DNA of 64,000 nucleotides from Mesorhabditis belari (lineage: Eukaryota; Nematoda; Chromadorea; Rhabditida; Rhabditidae). Below are positions 46,141 to 58,864 of the stretch, piece by piece. A program made the translations under genes and the position numbers. A model generated the notes under the pieces. That model searched no databases, had not been told where the DNA came from, and was given only the letters and a program-made list of their open reading frames with translations. The stretch lies in the NCBI GenBank assembly GCA_958450365.1, contig CAUEEP010000743.1:2906001-2970000 (forward strand). The letters are read 5' to 3'. Numbering within the stretch: position 1 is the first letter of the stretch; every line of letters begins with the position of its first letter.

Positions 46141-46671
46141 GCTTAAACAGTTAAACAGCCTGCTTAAACATCCCAGACTCTGTAATTTCAAACTTTCCCC
46201 CCATAATCTCTACTTTTTAATCCAATTTTCTTCATTTCTCCACCACCAAAATCAATTCTTTCAACCAATTCTTTGTTGCGTTTATCCGATCCTCTTCATC
46301 TAATCTCCTTTCTCTTTTCTATTCAAATTTCTTTTACTAATAACTTTTTACATCTCAAGGATTTTTCTTTGTTATTTTATACATGTTCTTCATTTTTCTT
46401 CTTGATTGTTTTACTCTACAGACATAAAATCATGAGACCAAACAAAAAGGAGAAGATTTGTCTCGGAGATTAGCCTACTCCTCCTAGTAATCAATTTTTT
46501 TTTTCTTCACTCAATCTCCCATCATCATACGGATTCCCTATAACTCAAAAATTTGTGTCCATTTTTGAATTTGAATTGATTCTCACTGAAATCGAATTAG
46601 GTTTCAATGATTTTATCTAATATTAAAAGTTGAAAATAGTTGTTCAAGCTTGGGTGTTTTAACTATAGTCG

Positions 46672-46885
46672 AGCCTCGATAGTGAACTAACCTCGATAGT
46701 AAACTAACCTCGATAGTAAACTAACCTCGATAGTAAACTAACCTCGATAGTAAACTAACCTCGATAGTGAACTAACCTCGATAAGAACCGGATTTATTCA
46801 CTATCAAGGTTGATTTAGCACTAATCAAACCTCGATAGTGAACGATTTTTTTAAGATCCCTTCCATAGTTGACTAACGAGGTTCG
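46672..46885. mobile_element. Degenerate pogo-like MITE with 17-bp end-derived repeats
   Basis: Begins TATAGTCGAGCCTCGATAGT. About six tandem 17-nt units (AACCTCGATAGTAAACT) repeat the terminal motif. Inverted pieces (TTCACTATCAAGGTT, GAGGTTCGGAATGTA) lie to the right, but the right border is unclear. Confidence 0.6.
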
Positions 46886-48295
46886 GAATGTAAAATTCGT
46901 ACAAAGATACAGCCAAATTTAAGGAGAAAATTGATCAGAATTTGACCATAGTGACACACAAAGGAGCGAGACCGGCTCAGTCGTTCACGGCTCTCCCAAA
47001 AATTGTTCCCCAAATTTGTAGCCACCAGAAAACGGATACAAACAAGAAACGAGATCAAAATTCTTGGATCTTCGAAAATGTTTTTCAAAGTTTAACAACA
47101 GAATTCTTCGCCATTCCTTTGACTCAATTCTCAGTAGTGAATTGTCGAGTGTGGAAGAGTTAATCCTAGAAGGAATCCCCTTTTCCCGCGTCATTTCGTG
47201 TTTCGATATTGAATTAGGATAAGGAATTTTCAGATTGAATAACAGTAGAAGAAAACAGTTTTGGATTCAGTGATGGTTGGCCGGGCAACGGATCAAAGCC
47301 GCTCCAGTGTGCCTATTGAAATGTCTTCCATCACTCTCACCTATTTTTTTGGAATCCTCCTTTAGATAATCCGACAGGATGGCCCTAATTTCCACTTCTC
47401 ATCTCCGGGACACTCATGTCCCTTTCCTCAAATGCTTTTCCTTCTTCTGATCAAGCAGCAATTTTCTCCTTTTTCCCGCTTCAATAACTTTAGTTTTCTA
47501 TTGCTCTGAATTCACTTAACACCTCAATTTGCGATTCTCTGACCTAAACTTTGGCTAAATAGTTTCCAAAAAAAAAATCTAGAAATCTAGAAATCTAGAA
47601 AGTATCGATGTTAATCTAGAATCATTTTTCTTCTGATAAGCAGCTGATATCATGATCTTCAATTATAAAGCTCAAATTTCAATCACTCATCTCTTTAAAT
47701 AATTAGATTTTGGCTGATTCTGATCATCAAAACCAATCAATATAACCAATCAATCAATATATGAATCATATTGTTTATTATAAAATCTTCTTTTTCCCTT
47801 TTTTGCTTCTTAAGCCATAGGGACGAATTTCGCGATATTTTGAGATAAAAATTTTTACGGGTTCAAATTTGACATCTTTCCATAAACAGCTGTCATTCAA
47901 TTTTGGAGACGTTATCTAAAAGAAGATGGGGAAAAGGAATGGAAAGCTCAAGAAGATAGGAGAAGAAGAAAGGAGAAAAAGAATTTCTCTGCCTTTTCCT
48001 CTAAAAAAGATCTAATTGAAAATCCAGAGACCCGTAATATTGCTTTCAGGGAAAAGATGCTCCATCTCTTTTAATGAAAAGGAAAAATTTCTCACTCTTA
48101 ATCTCATAAGCTTTTCTTATGTTTATTTCTTTTGATTTTTCTTTCTCTATTCTTTTACAGTATCCAGTTGTTTTCAAAGATTTGTTCTCGATTTTTGTTT
48201 GATTGAATCGTGAGATCTTGAAAGGTATCGTTTGCAGTACTTATCAAGGTAAATATTGTTCAGATTTTACTTAAGCTATTGATTCAAAATGAATA

Positions 48296-48440
48296 GTGAA
48301 TCAAATCGAATCTAATGAATCTAATGAATCTAATGAAGCTAATGAAGCTAATGAAGCTAGTGAAGCTAATGAATCTAATGAATCTAATGAAGCTAATGAA
48401 TCTAATGAAGCTAATGAAGCTAATGAAGCTAATCTAGTCA
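48296..48440. repeat. AATGAAGCT/AATGAATCT 9-nt repeat
   Basis: About 15 variant copies of a 9-nt unit make an open Asn-Glu-Ala/Ser frame without an ATG of its own. No evidence that it is coding. Confidence 0.85.
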
Positions 48441-49137
48441 ATCATAAATCTAAGCCACTCAGAACAAAAGTTATAGATCTGACAAATGGCTAAATAGTCA
48501 ATATTGACTCTCAATCAGTCAATATCCATTCTATGATTTGTAAAAGTTCTAATTCTTATAGTTAGTTCAGTTTAGAATTCTAGATATTCTTTCAGATTAG
48601 AATCAGATTAGAACTATCGATTTTTGAACTAGTTAGAATTAGATGTGGAAAACATGTAGAGAAATGAGCTAATTCACTTCATATTCGAAGCTTGTTTACG
48701 TAGTTTTTCGACGTTTTTTTCGTAAAGAAAAAGAAGAGAAAGGGACGAGCCGCGATTTCTCGTTTTGATTATTCGCCCACTCTTTCATCCACTCCCTCTC
48801 TCTCTATCTCATCCATCTCTTTCCATCCCTTTTCACATCTTTGATATATTATTTTTTTTCAACCATTGAACACATTTAACCCCATTTTTCGATTTCCTTG
48901 CTCTTTCAAAGTTGTTTTTGAAAGCTTTGCCAAAAATTTCTGTACAATTTCGATTCATTTCTCATGAATCATCGCAATTTGTCAAGACAAAATGTTTTCC
49001 AATTTTCTGGTTGGAATTTTTTTCTTTTTTCTGTTTCTGAACAAGATTGATCGTCAATTTCATTTCTAGAAATTGCTCAGAAAAAAATATTATTAATGCT
49101 TTCTAGAAATTTCTAGAAGAAAAGCAATGTGGAGAAG

Positions 49138-52100
49138 ATGACGTTGCTAGATCAGCTCATTGGTGGACGATCGCGACGAAGGCGGCGCTCTACCACTCTG
49201 CTTTCCATATTTATTCTAGCTCTAATTTTTGATCAGGTATAAATTTTGATTTTTAAAGTATATGTTGTATCCGATTTGGATTGAACTCATATATCCGATT
49301 GCCCAAAAAAGGCTTTCCTGTATTTTAATGTGAATTCAATTCAAAATCCTTTATTTAATTAGCGGCAACTTTATATATTTACTGTATTTTGATTTTTAAA
49401 GTATAAATCTAGTAAATCGTATTTAGTAATTTAGTAATTTAAGTATATTTCTAGGTATCATGTTTCACAGAAGTGCGCTGTCCGAAGCTCGACATCCGAA
49501 ATTCCCCACGTCGAGTCTTCGACCAGAGCGAGCGAGTGACGGATCTCGCGATGCTGTAAGTTGAAGAAGAAAACTGCTAAGTGCTCATAAAGCTAATAGA
49601 GATACGAAGACATAAAAATGTTTAGCAAGAATTGTACAATCATCGAGGGTTCTCTCTCAATCACGATGATCAGCTCAAACACGACAATGAATGATTTCGT
49701 CGTCTTTGAGAATCTCCGTGAGATCACCGGCTATCTACTCATCTTTCAAGTCGGGTAAGTTCAACAAAAATCTTTATTTTCTTCGGTTAAATTCCTATTG
49801 ACGTGCGGTTTTAAGGGCGAAAACGACGCGGCGCGCTTTCTAAAGCCTGGATGCGTTACCGTGCCCCGCACAAAAATCCCCTTTTGCCATTCTTTTCATT
49901 TTTCTTCATTCCACGATGTAGTCGTGAATGTTGCCCGGTTTTTTTAATGTTGAGTCCCTAATAATTTGTCTTCCTCCTTCTGTAAAATCTATCCCCCTTT
50001 TCGTAGCGCATTTTAAGGTTGCCTGTCTTCCCACATTCGCTTCCCGTTATATTGTTCCACCCTTGTTTTCTGTTAAAATTTTTAGAATGGTTTTATTTCG
50101 TTTCTCTCGGCTCCCTTCTACTCCATTGTCTTAGATTCTTTTTGTGCGTGCTGCATAAACTTAGCTTAACCAATTTCCTTCAAACTAAGACGCACAAAAT
50201 CTACCAAATCAAACCTGCGCGATTTTCTTGGGGTTCTTCTTGGGTTTTATAGGTCTTTTTCTAATTATTTTAGAAAAAGATATTGGATAAGGTTAAATGG
50301 TTACAAACTCTTCTCAATTAACAATTTTCCTTTTCAGTGCCCTTCGCACGTTGAGTCGAATCTTCCCAAAATTGCGAGTGATCGGCGGAAATGAGCTTAT
50401 TATGAGCTACTCGTTGATCATCTTCCAGAACGATGATCTCATTGTGAGTGGAAATATTTGTGCAAAATTTGACAAAATATTTTTAGGAAGTGAACTTGCC
50501 GAGTTTGACGACAATTAGGAATGGAGGAGTACGGATCACGGAGAATTCGCATCTATGTTTTGTGAAGACGATCGATTGGAAATCGATTGTGGTAGGGTCG
50601 ATCAATGACATTCTCGTCGAAGATTACGCATCGATGCCCACCGCGAATAAAGGTATGTTAGGCTGAAATAACTCAATAGACATAGCTATAGTTTATTATG
50701 CGAATCATTTTAGAAGACGCTTGCAACGAGTACTGCGATCCGGTTGATGTCGATGAGGGTATTTGCCATAAGATAAATGATGGAAACGCTTGTTGGAATG
50801 CGACCACATGCCAAAGGAGTTAGTTTTTTAAAAAATATTTAGCTTGTGTTTTCAGTAGAAAGTGGTAGAAATTGATTTTTGGTTTGCTTAGAAAACGAAA
50901 ATTCACCACTTTTCTTTGGCAATCTCTTCTTCATAGATTGATCTAAAAACGAAACTTTCTTTCTATTTTTGGTGCCAGATCAATCGGTGTATCACTGAAA
51001 TCTGATTGTTTTCCCTTATACAATCATCGCTCACAAAAATGATTTGATTGAATGTGCTGGGAGATTCTCGTGACGTGCCCCCCTTTTCCTCTCCTCGTTC
51101 TCAAATTCTCTTTGGCTGACTGCCAGTCTCTTTTTCCGGCTCTTCCCATTGAAAGAAAAGGCAATTTATGACATGGAAAATTGGGGGATTGTCGATTTCG
51201 CCCATCTCTATCCCTTTTCTACAAAAAACTTGACGATTTTTAAAATAAATTTTTCAAAGTCCAAAGTCCTGGCAAATATTTCAAATCAAATCTGAAATCT
51301 AGACGATTGAATTTGAAAAACCAAGATGTCGAAATTGTTTAATTATCAACGCCCAGATCCGAATTCAAATTCCAAGAATAGCGTCAAGGGGGTTGTTGTC
51401 GATTCAGAAGAAAAGAAGGAAGCAAAACGAGAGAGGGCAGAAGAAGAACAACAACAAGAAAGGAGCAAAAGAGAATAATTGTTTGTGCGTTCGGGGGCAT
51501 TTTTTGGCGCTCTGGGGGGATGTTGTTTGTGCGGCAGGCATTTCCATCCACCATCCAATGAAAAAGAGGAAAGGAGTGGCCGGGGCTGAGCTGATGTTTT
51601 TGTTTCTTTTTCTGCGCCTCTCAACAAACCCGGCCCATTATCTCTCATGGAAAGAGCATTCGATATGTGCTCAGCTCTTGTTGAATGTATGAAAGAGAAC
51701 GGAAAGGATCACCTAACATGGGCAAAAACACTTTCCCTCTTTTCTCACCACCTCAATTGCATTCATTGACCAAAGGAATTAGCCAATCTCCATTTTTCTC
51801 AAGCAAAGCCAAAGTTGAGCTGCGAAAATCTATGAAAATCTATGAAAAGATCTTGAAAAATGATCTGTGAGCGAAAAGTAGTAAAATTTACAGGCTGTAA
51901 ATATTCCCTGGCACAAAACGGAAGTGGCCCAGGACCTGGATGCTCGGATCAAGACTGGTCACAGTGTCATCCACAATGCATCGGTAAGTAAAAAGTATCG
52001 GCAGGGTTTACAGCTTGAAAACTGCTACAAGCAGACAAGATGATGATTTATAAAGATCAAACAAGTAATACCGATTCTAGGCGGTTGCTCTCGAGCCAAC

Positions 52101-55100
52101 GACTCAGCTGCCTGTTATTCATGTTTTCATGTGGTCCATGATAACAAATGCATTGACGCCTGTCCGCCGGATCTCTTCACCTTCCTCAAACGACGGTGTA
52201 TCACTGAAGCCGCTTGTCGCAGCGTGTAAGTATTCACTATTATTTAAATATTATTGTAATTGTAAGCATGCGCTTTTCAAATCTTTCTATTTCAGCTCGG
52301 CTCGTCATAAAGCAATCCATGGTAAATGCGTGCCTAAATGCCCGGATGGATATCAAGAAGGTAGCCGATGAAACTGTTTGATCTTTAAAACATTCTCTTT
52401 AGATTCAAAAGACCCACACCTTTGTCAAAAGTGCAAAGAAAGTTGCCCGAGGAGGTGTGATGGAAAGGTTAGTTGAAATCTCAGAAAAATATCTAAAGGC
52501 TAACTTCTAGACCGTTGATTCTATGGGACAGGCTTTGAGCTTAAAAGATTGTTCGATTGTCACCGGCAATTTGGAGATCGAGTTAAAGAGTGGAATGGAT
52601 TCTGAGAAACCTGAGAAATTGGCTGAAGCTTTTGGAAAGATTGAAGTGATCGAGGGGTAGTTTCTCAATCTAAACTTATCTTTATTTAATTCAGTTATTT
52701 GATCGTTCGCTTCTCCCCAACTTTCATCAGTCTTCACATGTTCAAAAGTCTCAATCGAATCGTTGGCAAGAATCTTTTCAGAAACAAGTAGGCGAACTTA
52801 CTGCGTACTGGGTTTTTTGTAGAAAACGACAGTAGAAACTTTTTGTACACTTTCACGTTTTAGCAAACAGCTCTTGTTTTCTAATGCCTGAATACAATCC
52901 TATGCTATAGAAAAACAAGAGTTGTTTACGTGGAACTGAAATTGACTCGTTTTCTACAAAAAGTTCATGTATACTGTACACAATACATTTAGATATTCTC
53001 TAATCGTTTTTGATAATCAAAGTCTTCGCCAGTTATTCAATCCTGGTCAAAATATCACCATTGAGAAGGGGAAATTCCAGGTTTTTAAGAAAAAATGAAA
53101 TTTGTTAAAGTAGAATTTGAAGATTCAAAACAATCGAATGCTGTGTTTCAATCGGATTCACGATTTCATGAAAGCTGTCGGAAAAGAGAGCGAAATGGAC
53201 AATGATGATCAAAGTCCGGACACGAATGGAGAAAGAGCAATTTGTGAGTGATAGATAAAAAAAAGAAATGAAAGATTTTAGTGTGAGGGGTCAGTTTAAC
53301 AGACTAACAGACTAACAGACTTCAATGCTAAACGGTTTAATTTATAGGCGAAGAATCGAGCTTGGAAGTGACCGTGACCGAGGTGCTGCACAACGGTTTC
53401 ATCATTCAATGGAATCCTCTGAATGACAGCGATTCTGACTATCGCAAATTCCTTGGATATCAAGTTCGTTTAAAGAAATCAAATCAAATTTCTGATTACA
53501 CAAGCTCTCTTTAGGTTTTCTACAAGGAGGTTCACAGTGTTGATCACAATATGTCAATTGATGATGACCGATCGGCTTGTTCCGATTCATGGGTTATGCA
53601 TTTTGAGGTAAGTAAAATGACTATGATGCAGTTGTAAACGGATTTCTCCAGCCCGAAAAGGAAGATGTCACAACTTCAAAGACAAGGGGAGCGATCATTG
53701 TCTCGACGTTGATCAAAGCCAATACAATGTTTGTGTGCATTCAGTGATCTCAAAAATTAGTTTCACTTTCAGCTATGCTTTCTACGTGCAAACGAGAATT
53801 GTGAAACATGATGGAGCGAGAAATTCCGTGTCAAAGATCGGCTTTCTCACCACCAAATATGCGACACCAAATGAGCCGAAGTTCGAGAAAGCAAAGGCAC
53901 TTTCATCTGACTCGGTAAAACGGCACTTAATTTAAAATAAAACCTTAAGCTATTAAAATTTACAAACCTCAAATTTCAGATTGAGATTGAATGGGATGAG
54001 CCCACGATGCCGAACGGAGAGATCACTCATTACATCATCACATGGGTACGCGAACGCGATGAAGCGATCACCGGACACGCTTGTGATCGGGGACACTCTC
54101 ATGCCGCGAAACCCGAACAACCATCTGCCACTGCATCGGTGATGGCCACGTTTTTACCGAAAAAAGAAGATCAAGGCACTTGCTCAAAGGTTTGATTCTT
54201 TGAAGTTCTTAGTTTTTACTTAATTACTTGACTTTATTACTTTATTGATCCTTACTTTATTTGATTATTTTATTTATCTTCACTTTACTTGATTCCTTGA
54301 TTCATCCTTACTTTACTTTATTGTTAATTTAGGTACCCGGTTGCTGTCAGTGCGATGTGCCTCCATCGGCATCGACAAATCCACTTTCACTTGAGAACGA
54401 CGAGAAGATCTCACTAAAGGCGCACTTCGAGAACGAGATTCAGAATGTGGTCTTCGTGCAATCGTATGCTATTTTTGAAATTTGCTGCACTAGAGATTAG
54501 CACTAGGATGAGCTAAACGTAGATGCCTTGCCCTGATCCGTTTGCAGTGTGTTTGCTAGGCAGAGAGCGCTTTGATCCGGGCGAAGATCAGTGATCCAAA
54601 AATGATTCTATACAGCTGTGAGAGCAATCCGAATCGCGAGGGTTGCTTAAAGGAGAGGCGAATGAAACGTGAGATTCAACTCAAACATCCACATCGCAGA
54701 CACCGGGCGTTGAGTGCGAAAAGAGAAGACAAAGAAGAAGAGGCCAAGTGCGAGCATATTCTTGTCTGAGCAATGAGCACCCTTTAAAAAACAATTGCTT
54801 TGTTGTTTTACGCTTGACGCACACCATTTATTACAATTTGCACAAAAGTATATTCACCGAATCCTAATCAAATTACTAATCAAATTCACAAACTTTGAGC
54901 TTGCTTTCACTGCACGACGCGTCGTCTGCTTCATGAAACATCACTTTTGAATGTACTAACGAGCTCGGAATGAACCCTTTCTTAATTAACAATTCCTGTG
55001 ACTATTTAGTGAAAACTGGAAAATTTGGATATCCATTCAATTTGCAAAAATTTTTAGCAGTCGCCGAAGAAAGAGATCGATTGACGAGGGGCCGACGGGA

Positions 55101-58100
55101 AAAGATGACAAAGTGGGTAAAACGGTGAAAGACGGAAAAGAGAAACCTGGTCAAGCTGCAGGGAAAAGTGTATGTTTTGAAATTATAGCTAGAAATTGTT
55201 TTCCTTTTAGCAAACTCAGCCTCAAAAGTCTAAACGTCCGCCAGTATTGCTTGCGCCGAGCCCCTCACAAGAGGCTTCTCCCAGTTGGGATTACATTATT
55301 CGATCGAAAAATGTCACCGGCACAAGATTCAAGATTGATAATCTTACCCATTATGGAAACTATCGGGTATTATACTTTAAAATATTAAAACAAGGCTGAT
55401 CTATATATTTCAGATCACGATTGCTGCTTGTCAAAATGTGAGCGTTCCCGAGAACTCGTGCACCCTACGACCATCATGGAAAAATGTTCGAACAACTCCG
55501 ATTCGTGAGTGAACTTTCATTTTACTGGCAAAAATCTAAAGTTCTTTTACATTTTACTAGCAAAATCTTTAGCTGAATACGATTTGGTGAAAAACGACAC
55601 GATTCTCGTTGAAGTGATTAATGGAACAACGAACGATGTGAAAGTAAAATGGGATGAGCCGGTTGATCCAAATGGCCTAATCCTTGGATACAGGATTCGT
55701 TTAGAGAATCAACTACAAAATGCGGTATGTATTGCTAAAGAAGCCTCTAAAGTCTTCAAGGAATTGAAAAGCAATAAAGTATTTCAGCACGCTTTCGATC
55801 AATGCATGAATCGATCGCAGTACAACGAGAGCGGCGGCGGGTGGTTGTTTCCGGGTTTACCCGATGGAACTTATAAGGTAACTTTAAGAAATATCATAAA
55901 AGAGCAATGTCTGTCTGTTTATACGGGCATTTTCTCGGCTGTGTTTTGACCAATAAAACTTTTGACTAAAACTTCTTTAGAAAACCTTAGAATATATTGA
56001 AGTTGTGTCATTTAAAATAAAAAAAATTTTAAAAGTCGAGATCAAGTGGCATTACGGGGGTCGAACCAGGATCATGTGGGTTGTAGGCAAGCGGGCTCCC
56101 GACTGCGCGCTCGAGGTATAACGCGCAATGTCGGCCGTAAAACATCGAACAAACCTGCCTAAGGGCGGGTTTTTCTAGCTCAATTTTTTGGGGCTGCCAT
56201 GGCGTCCCTCGACCAGGCCGTGGCACAGTCGGGAGCGCGCTTGTCTACGACCCACCGCAGTGCCACTCAATTTTGACTTTTTTTAGTCTTCGGCTAGTCT
56301 AGCTAGAAAGCTAAGAAATCTAAAAATTTCAAAACGAAAGAATTTTCAGATCGAGATCCGAACCGTGTCACTGGCTGGCGTTTCACAACCGTCTTCACCG
56401 AAAGCAATGGTTGAGGTCTCCGCCCCATCGTGGTTCACTTGGAAGCGATTACTCATCGGTAAAAATGATTATTTTCTATAAAAACTATAAATTTTAGGCT
56501 TATTCATTCTCATCATTCTCATTGCAGTAGGAACTTTGGGAATCTGGTTGATCATGAAGAGATATTATGGAAAACAGGTGAGCGCAACGAAAAAAAAGGC
56601 AATTGAATAAGCAATTGGGGTCTAGTTTGGTGAATTCGTGCGACAAATCTCCGCAAATCCGGAATATCTTTCTCAGCTGGAAGTCTATAAACAAGTGAGT
56701 ATGAGAAAATAGAGATTTTTGCTTAAAATAGAGTTTCTAGGATGCCTGGGAGTTGCGAAGAGAGGACTTGGATATGGAAGAAGAGATTGGAAGAGGAACT
56801 TTCGGACAAGTGAGTATAGAAGATTTTCATATAAAATTTTATACTATATATTTGATTTTCAGGTCTACCGAGGTTATGGTCGTCAAATGAAATCTTTATG
56901 TGGAGTGGTTTTCGGAGATTGCGCTATCAAAACCGTCACCGAGACAGCTTCAGCCTCGGATCGACTTCATTTCCTGCTCGGTATATTTCTTATTAAAAAA
57001 AACTACTATTCAAAATCGAAATGACTATTTAAAACTTACAGAAGCGTCGGTGATGAAGCAGTTCAACACAAACTTTATCGTCAAGCTTTATGGAGTTGTC
57101 TCCGATGGGCAACCGGTGTTGGTGGTGATGGAAATGATGTCAAAGGTAAAGGAAAAGCAAGAAAATAAAGTAACGTAAAACTTACAGGGAAATCTGAGAG
57201 ATTTTCTGCGTTCACGAAGACCGGATGCTGAAGAGAACACTGATGATTTGCCAGTGCCGACGGAGACTCAATACTTTGAGTGGGCCTCGCAGATTGCTGA
57301 TGGAATGGCCTACCTTGAGGGTCTCAAATTCTGTCATAGAGATCTTGCGGCCAGGAATTGCATGGTTTGTTTTTGTTGTATACGTATTTGTTTCCTTGAT
57401 GTTGATGATACAATTTGAGTAGTTGACGAAGTTGATTTAACAATTTCTTTAAACAAACGAAATATTAGCGAAACCCTTTTTAAAACAAAATTTTGACAAC
57501 GAAATGATTTAAAAGAACTATTAGATAGATTCCCAGCAATTTTACAGTAAATAGAAAAAAAGCATTAAAGATTAAGGGGGAATTTTCTAGGTGCAAGGCG
57601 ATGAAACGGTGAAGATCGGAGATTTCGGAATGGCTCGCGATGTCTACTATCACGAATATTATAAACCAACTGGAAAAAGATTGATGCCTGTCAGGTAGAA
57701 GAATAAAAAAAGGAAACTACATACACTTTGTTCAGATGGATGGCTCCTGAATCGTTGAAAGACGGAAAGTTCACTTTGAAGAGCGATGTTTGGTAATGAA
57801 AACTGAAAGCATATTGTTTACGAGAAAATTTTCTAGGTCCTACGGAATTGTACTTTATGAAATGTTGACCTTGGCTCAGCAACCGTATCAGGGACTTGCC
57901 AACGATGAGGTTTTCAACTATATCGGTGTTTCGCGAAAGATCTTGGAAAAGCCAATGGATTGTCCTGATTTTTGGTAGAAAGAATTAATCTTTCTTTGTA
58001 AATAGATTTATCTAGGTATGATCTAATGGTTTGGTGCTGGCGATATGATCCGAGAGAGCGGCCATCTTTCCATCAACTCGTTCACAATCTCGTCGATAAA

Positions 58101-58864
58101 GCCTCCGATTCGTTTAGAGAAGTAAAATATTTTAAAGAAAATAAAAATAACGGTCATTGCTTCATTCATCTCTTTAAATGTATCAAATGAATTTTAGAAA
58201 TCGCACGTGATGAACAGCTCGATGATGGGTAACGATGATGAGCCACCATATGTACCTGAGCCTCGGAAATATCGAAATTCTGATGGACAAGTGAGAAAAA
58301 AAAATGAAAGAATTGAAACTATTGAAAGATTTAGGTGATGCTAGAAATGGAGGAGATGAATCAAGTTTTTCGAGGAAGTGTCACTGATGACGATGATTTT
58401 GAAAATGATGTACCCATTCGACAACACGACTACATCTCGTCAGAACCCGATGAATCGACAAGTCCTGATGTGGTTCGTGTTTTGTTCAAGATTCATTGCA
58501 CATTAGCATTAGTAAATATTCTAATAGAAAGGCAGCTATAAGAGCGTTGTGTGGTCTAACTAACTACTAACTAGTAACTACTAACTACTAACGAGTAACT
58601 AGATCTAACTAGTATGAAATAAATCTCAGATCTCAACACCAGTTCGTTTGTTTCTGATAAAAGTGGTTCTTTGAGTGTAAACTTAGACGACACGAGGCTT
58701 CTATAGGCTTCTATTAGAGTATTTATGGTAAATTTCAGAATGGAGCCTCTTCCCAATGGTCATCGGGTCGAGCGGGTCGCAAGAATCGAGCGATGGGCGA
58801 ATTGCCTGGCCTAAACGAGGGCCACGGTTTCATCGAGCCGCCCATCGAACAGCGTCGTCACTAG
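49138..58864 (+). CDS. daf-2: Insulin/IGF-1 receptor tyrosine kinase
   Basis: About 39 exons can be traced, roughly 1,450 codons, ATG 49138 to TAG 58862-58864. A basic leader and hydrophobic stretch ([13 protein letters not shown]) come first. Receptor L1 ([27 protein letters not shown]), a furin-like Cys-rich region ([32 protein letters not shown]), L2 ([10 protein letters not shown]) and fibronectin III repeats follow. A dibasic cleavage site RRRKRS lies at about 55064. Then a transmembrane helix ([19 protein letters not shown]), NPEY, the P-loop [12 protein letters not shown], lysine in [29 protein letters not shown], the activation-loop tyrosine triplet, and RWMAPESL. All kinase motifs are intact. 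In nematodes this receptor controls dauer entry, growth and lifespan through PI3-kinase and FOXO. A SINE sits in the intron before the transmembrane exon. Confidence 0.97.
54508..54769 (+). CDS. Candidate alternative terminal exon of daf-2 (truncated receptor)
   Basis: Lies in the 592-nt intron between the exon ending [12 protein letters not shown] (54469) and the exon starting with the cleavage site (55062). Neighbouring introns are mostly under 150 nt. It is open for about 66 codons to a TGA at 54767-54769, with GC-rich, exon-like composition: [56 protein letters not shown]. An acceptor at about 54560 (GCAGAGAG) would keep the frame. Use of this exon, or simple intron retention, would end the protein before the beta chain. 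By analogy with C. elegans DAF-2B this could be a secreted ligand-binding isoform. Inference; no transcript evidence. Confidence 0.5.
55896..56270 (-). mobile_element. tRNA-headed SINE copy 2 plus an inverted partial head
   Basis: 55896-56110 on the minus strand matches the copy at 45730-45937 through both head (GGTTCGACCCCCGTAATG) and body (ACCAATAAA, AGAAAACCTTAGAATAT, AAAAGAGCAATGTCTGTCTG). 56205-56270 on the plus strand holds a second head, GTGGCACAGTCGGGAGCGCG, with a degraded B box. All within the daf-2 intron 55877-56349. Confidence 0.75.
58700..58736. repeat. Fragment of the TACCATAAATACTCTAATAG MITE end
   Basis: ATTAGAGTATTTATGGTAAA with GGCTTCTAT upstream matches the right end of 16615-16945. 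Only one end is present, in the last daf-2 intron. Confidence 0.6.

Larger units (their letters stand above)
46141..49137. other. Upstream intergenic region of daf-2
   Basis: Contains a degenerate pogo-like repeat (46672-46885) and a 9-nt repeat (48296-48440), otherwise AT-rich. No coding exon with splice support was found. The last kilobase before 49138 is the likely promoter or 5' leader of the receptor gene. Confidence 0.4.

Noticed and set aside
48296..48493. Asn/Glu-repeat protein
   Set aside because: No ATG; a 9-nt microsatellite, with no splice sites or flanking coding signal.
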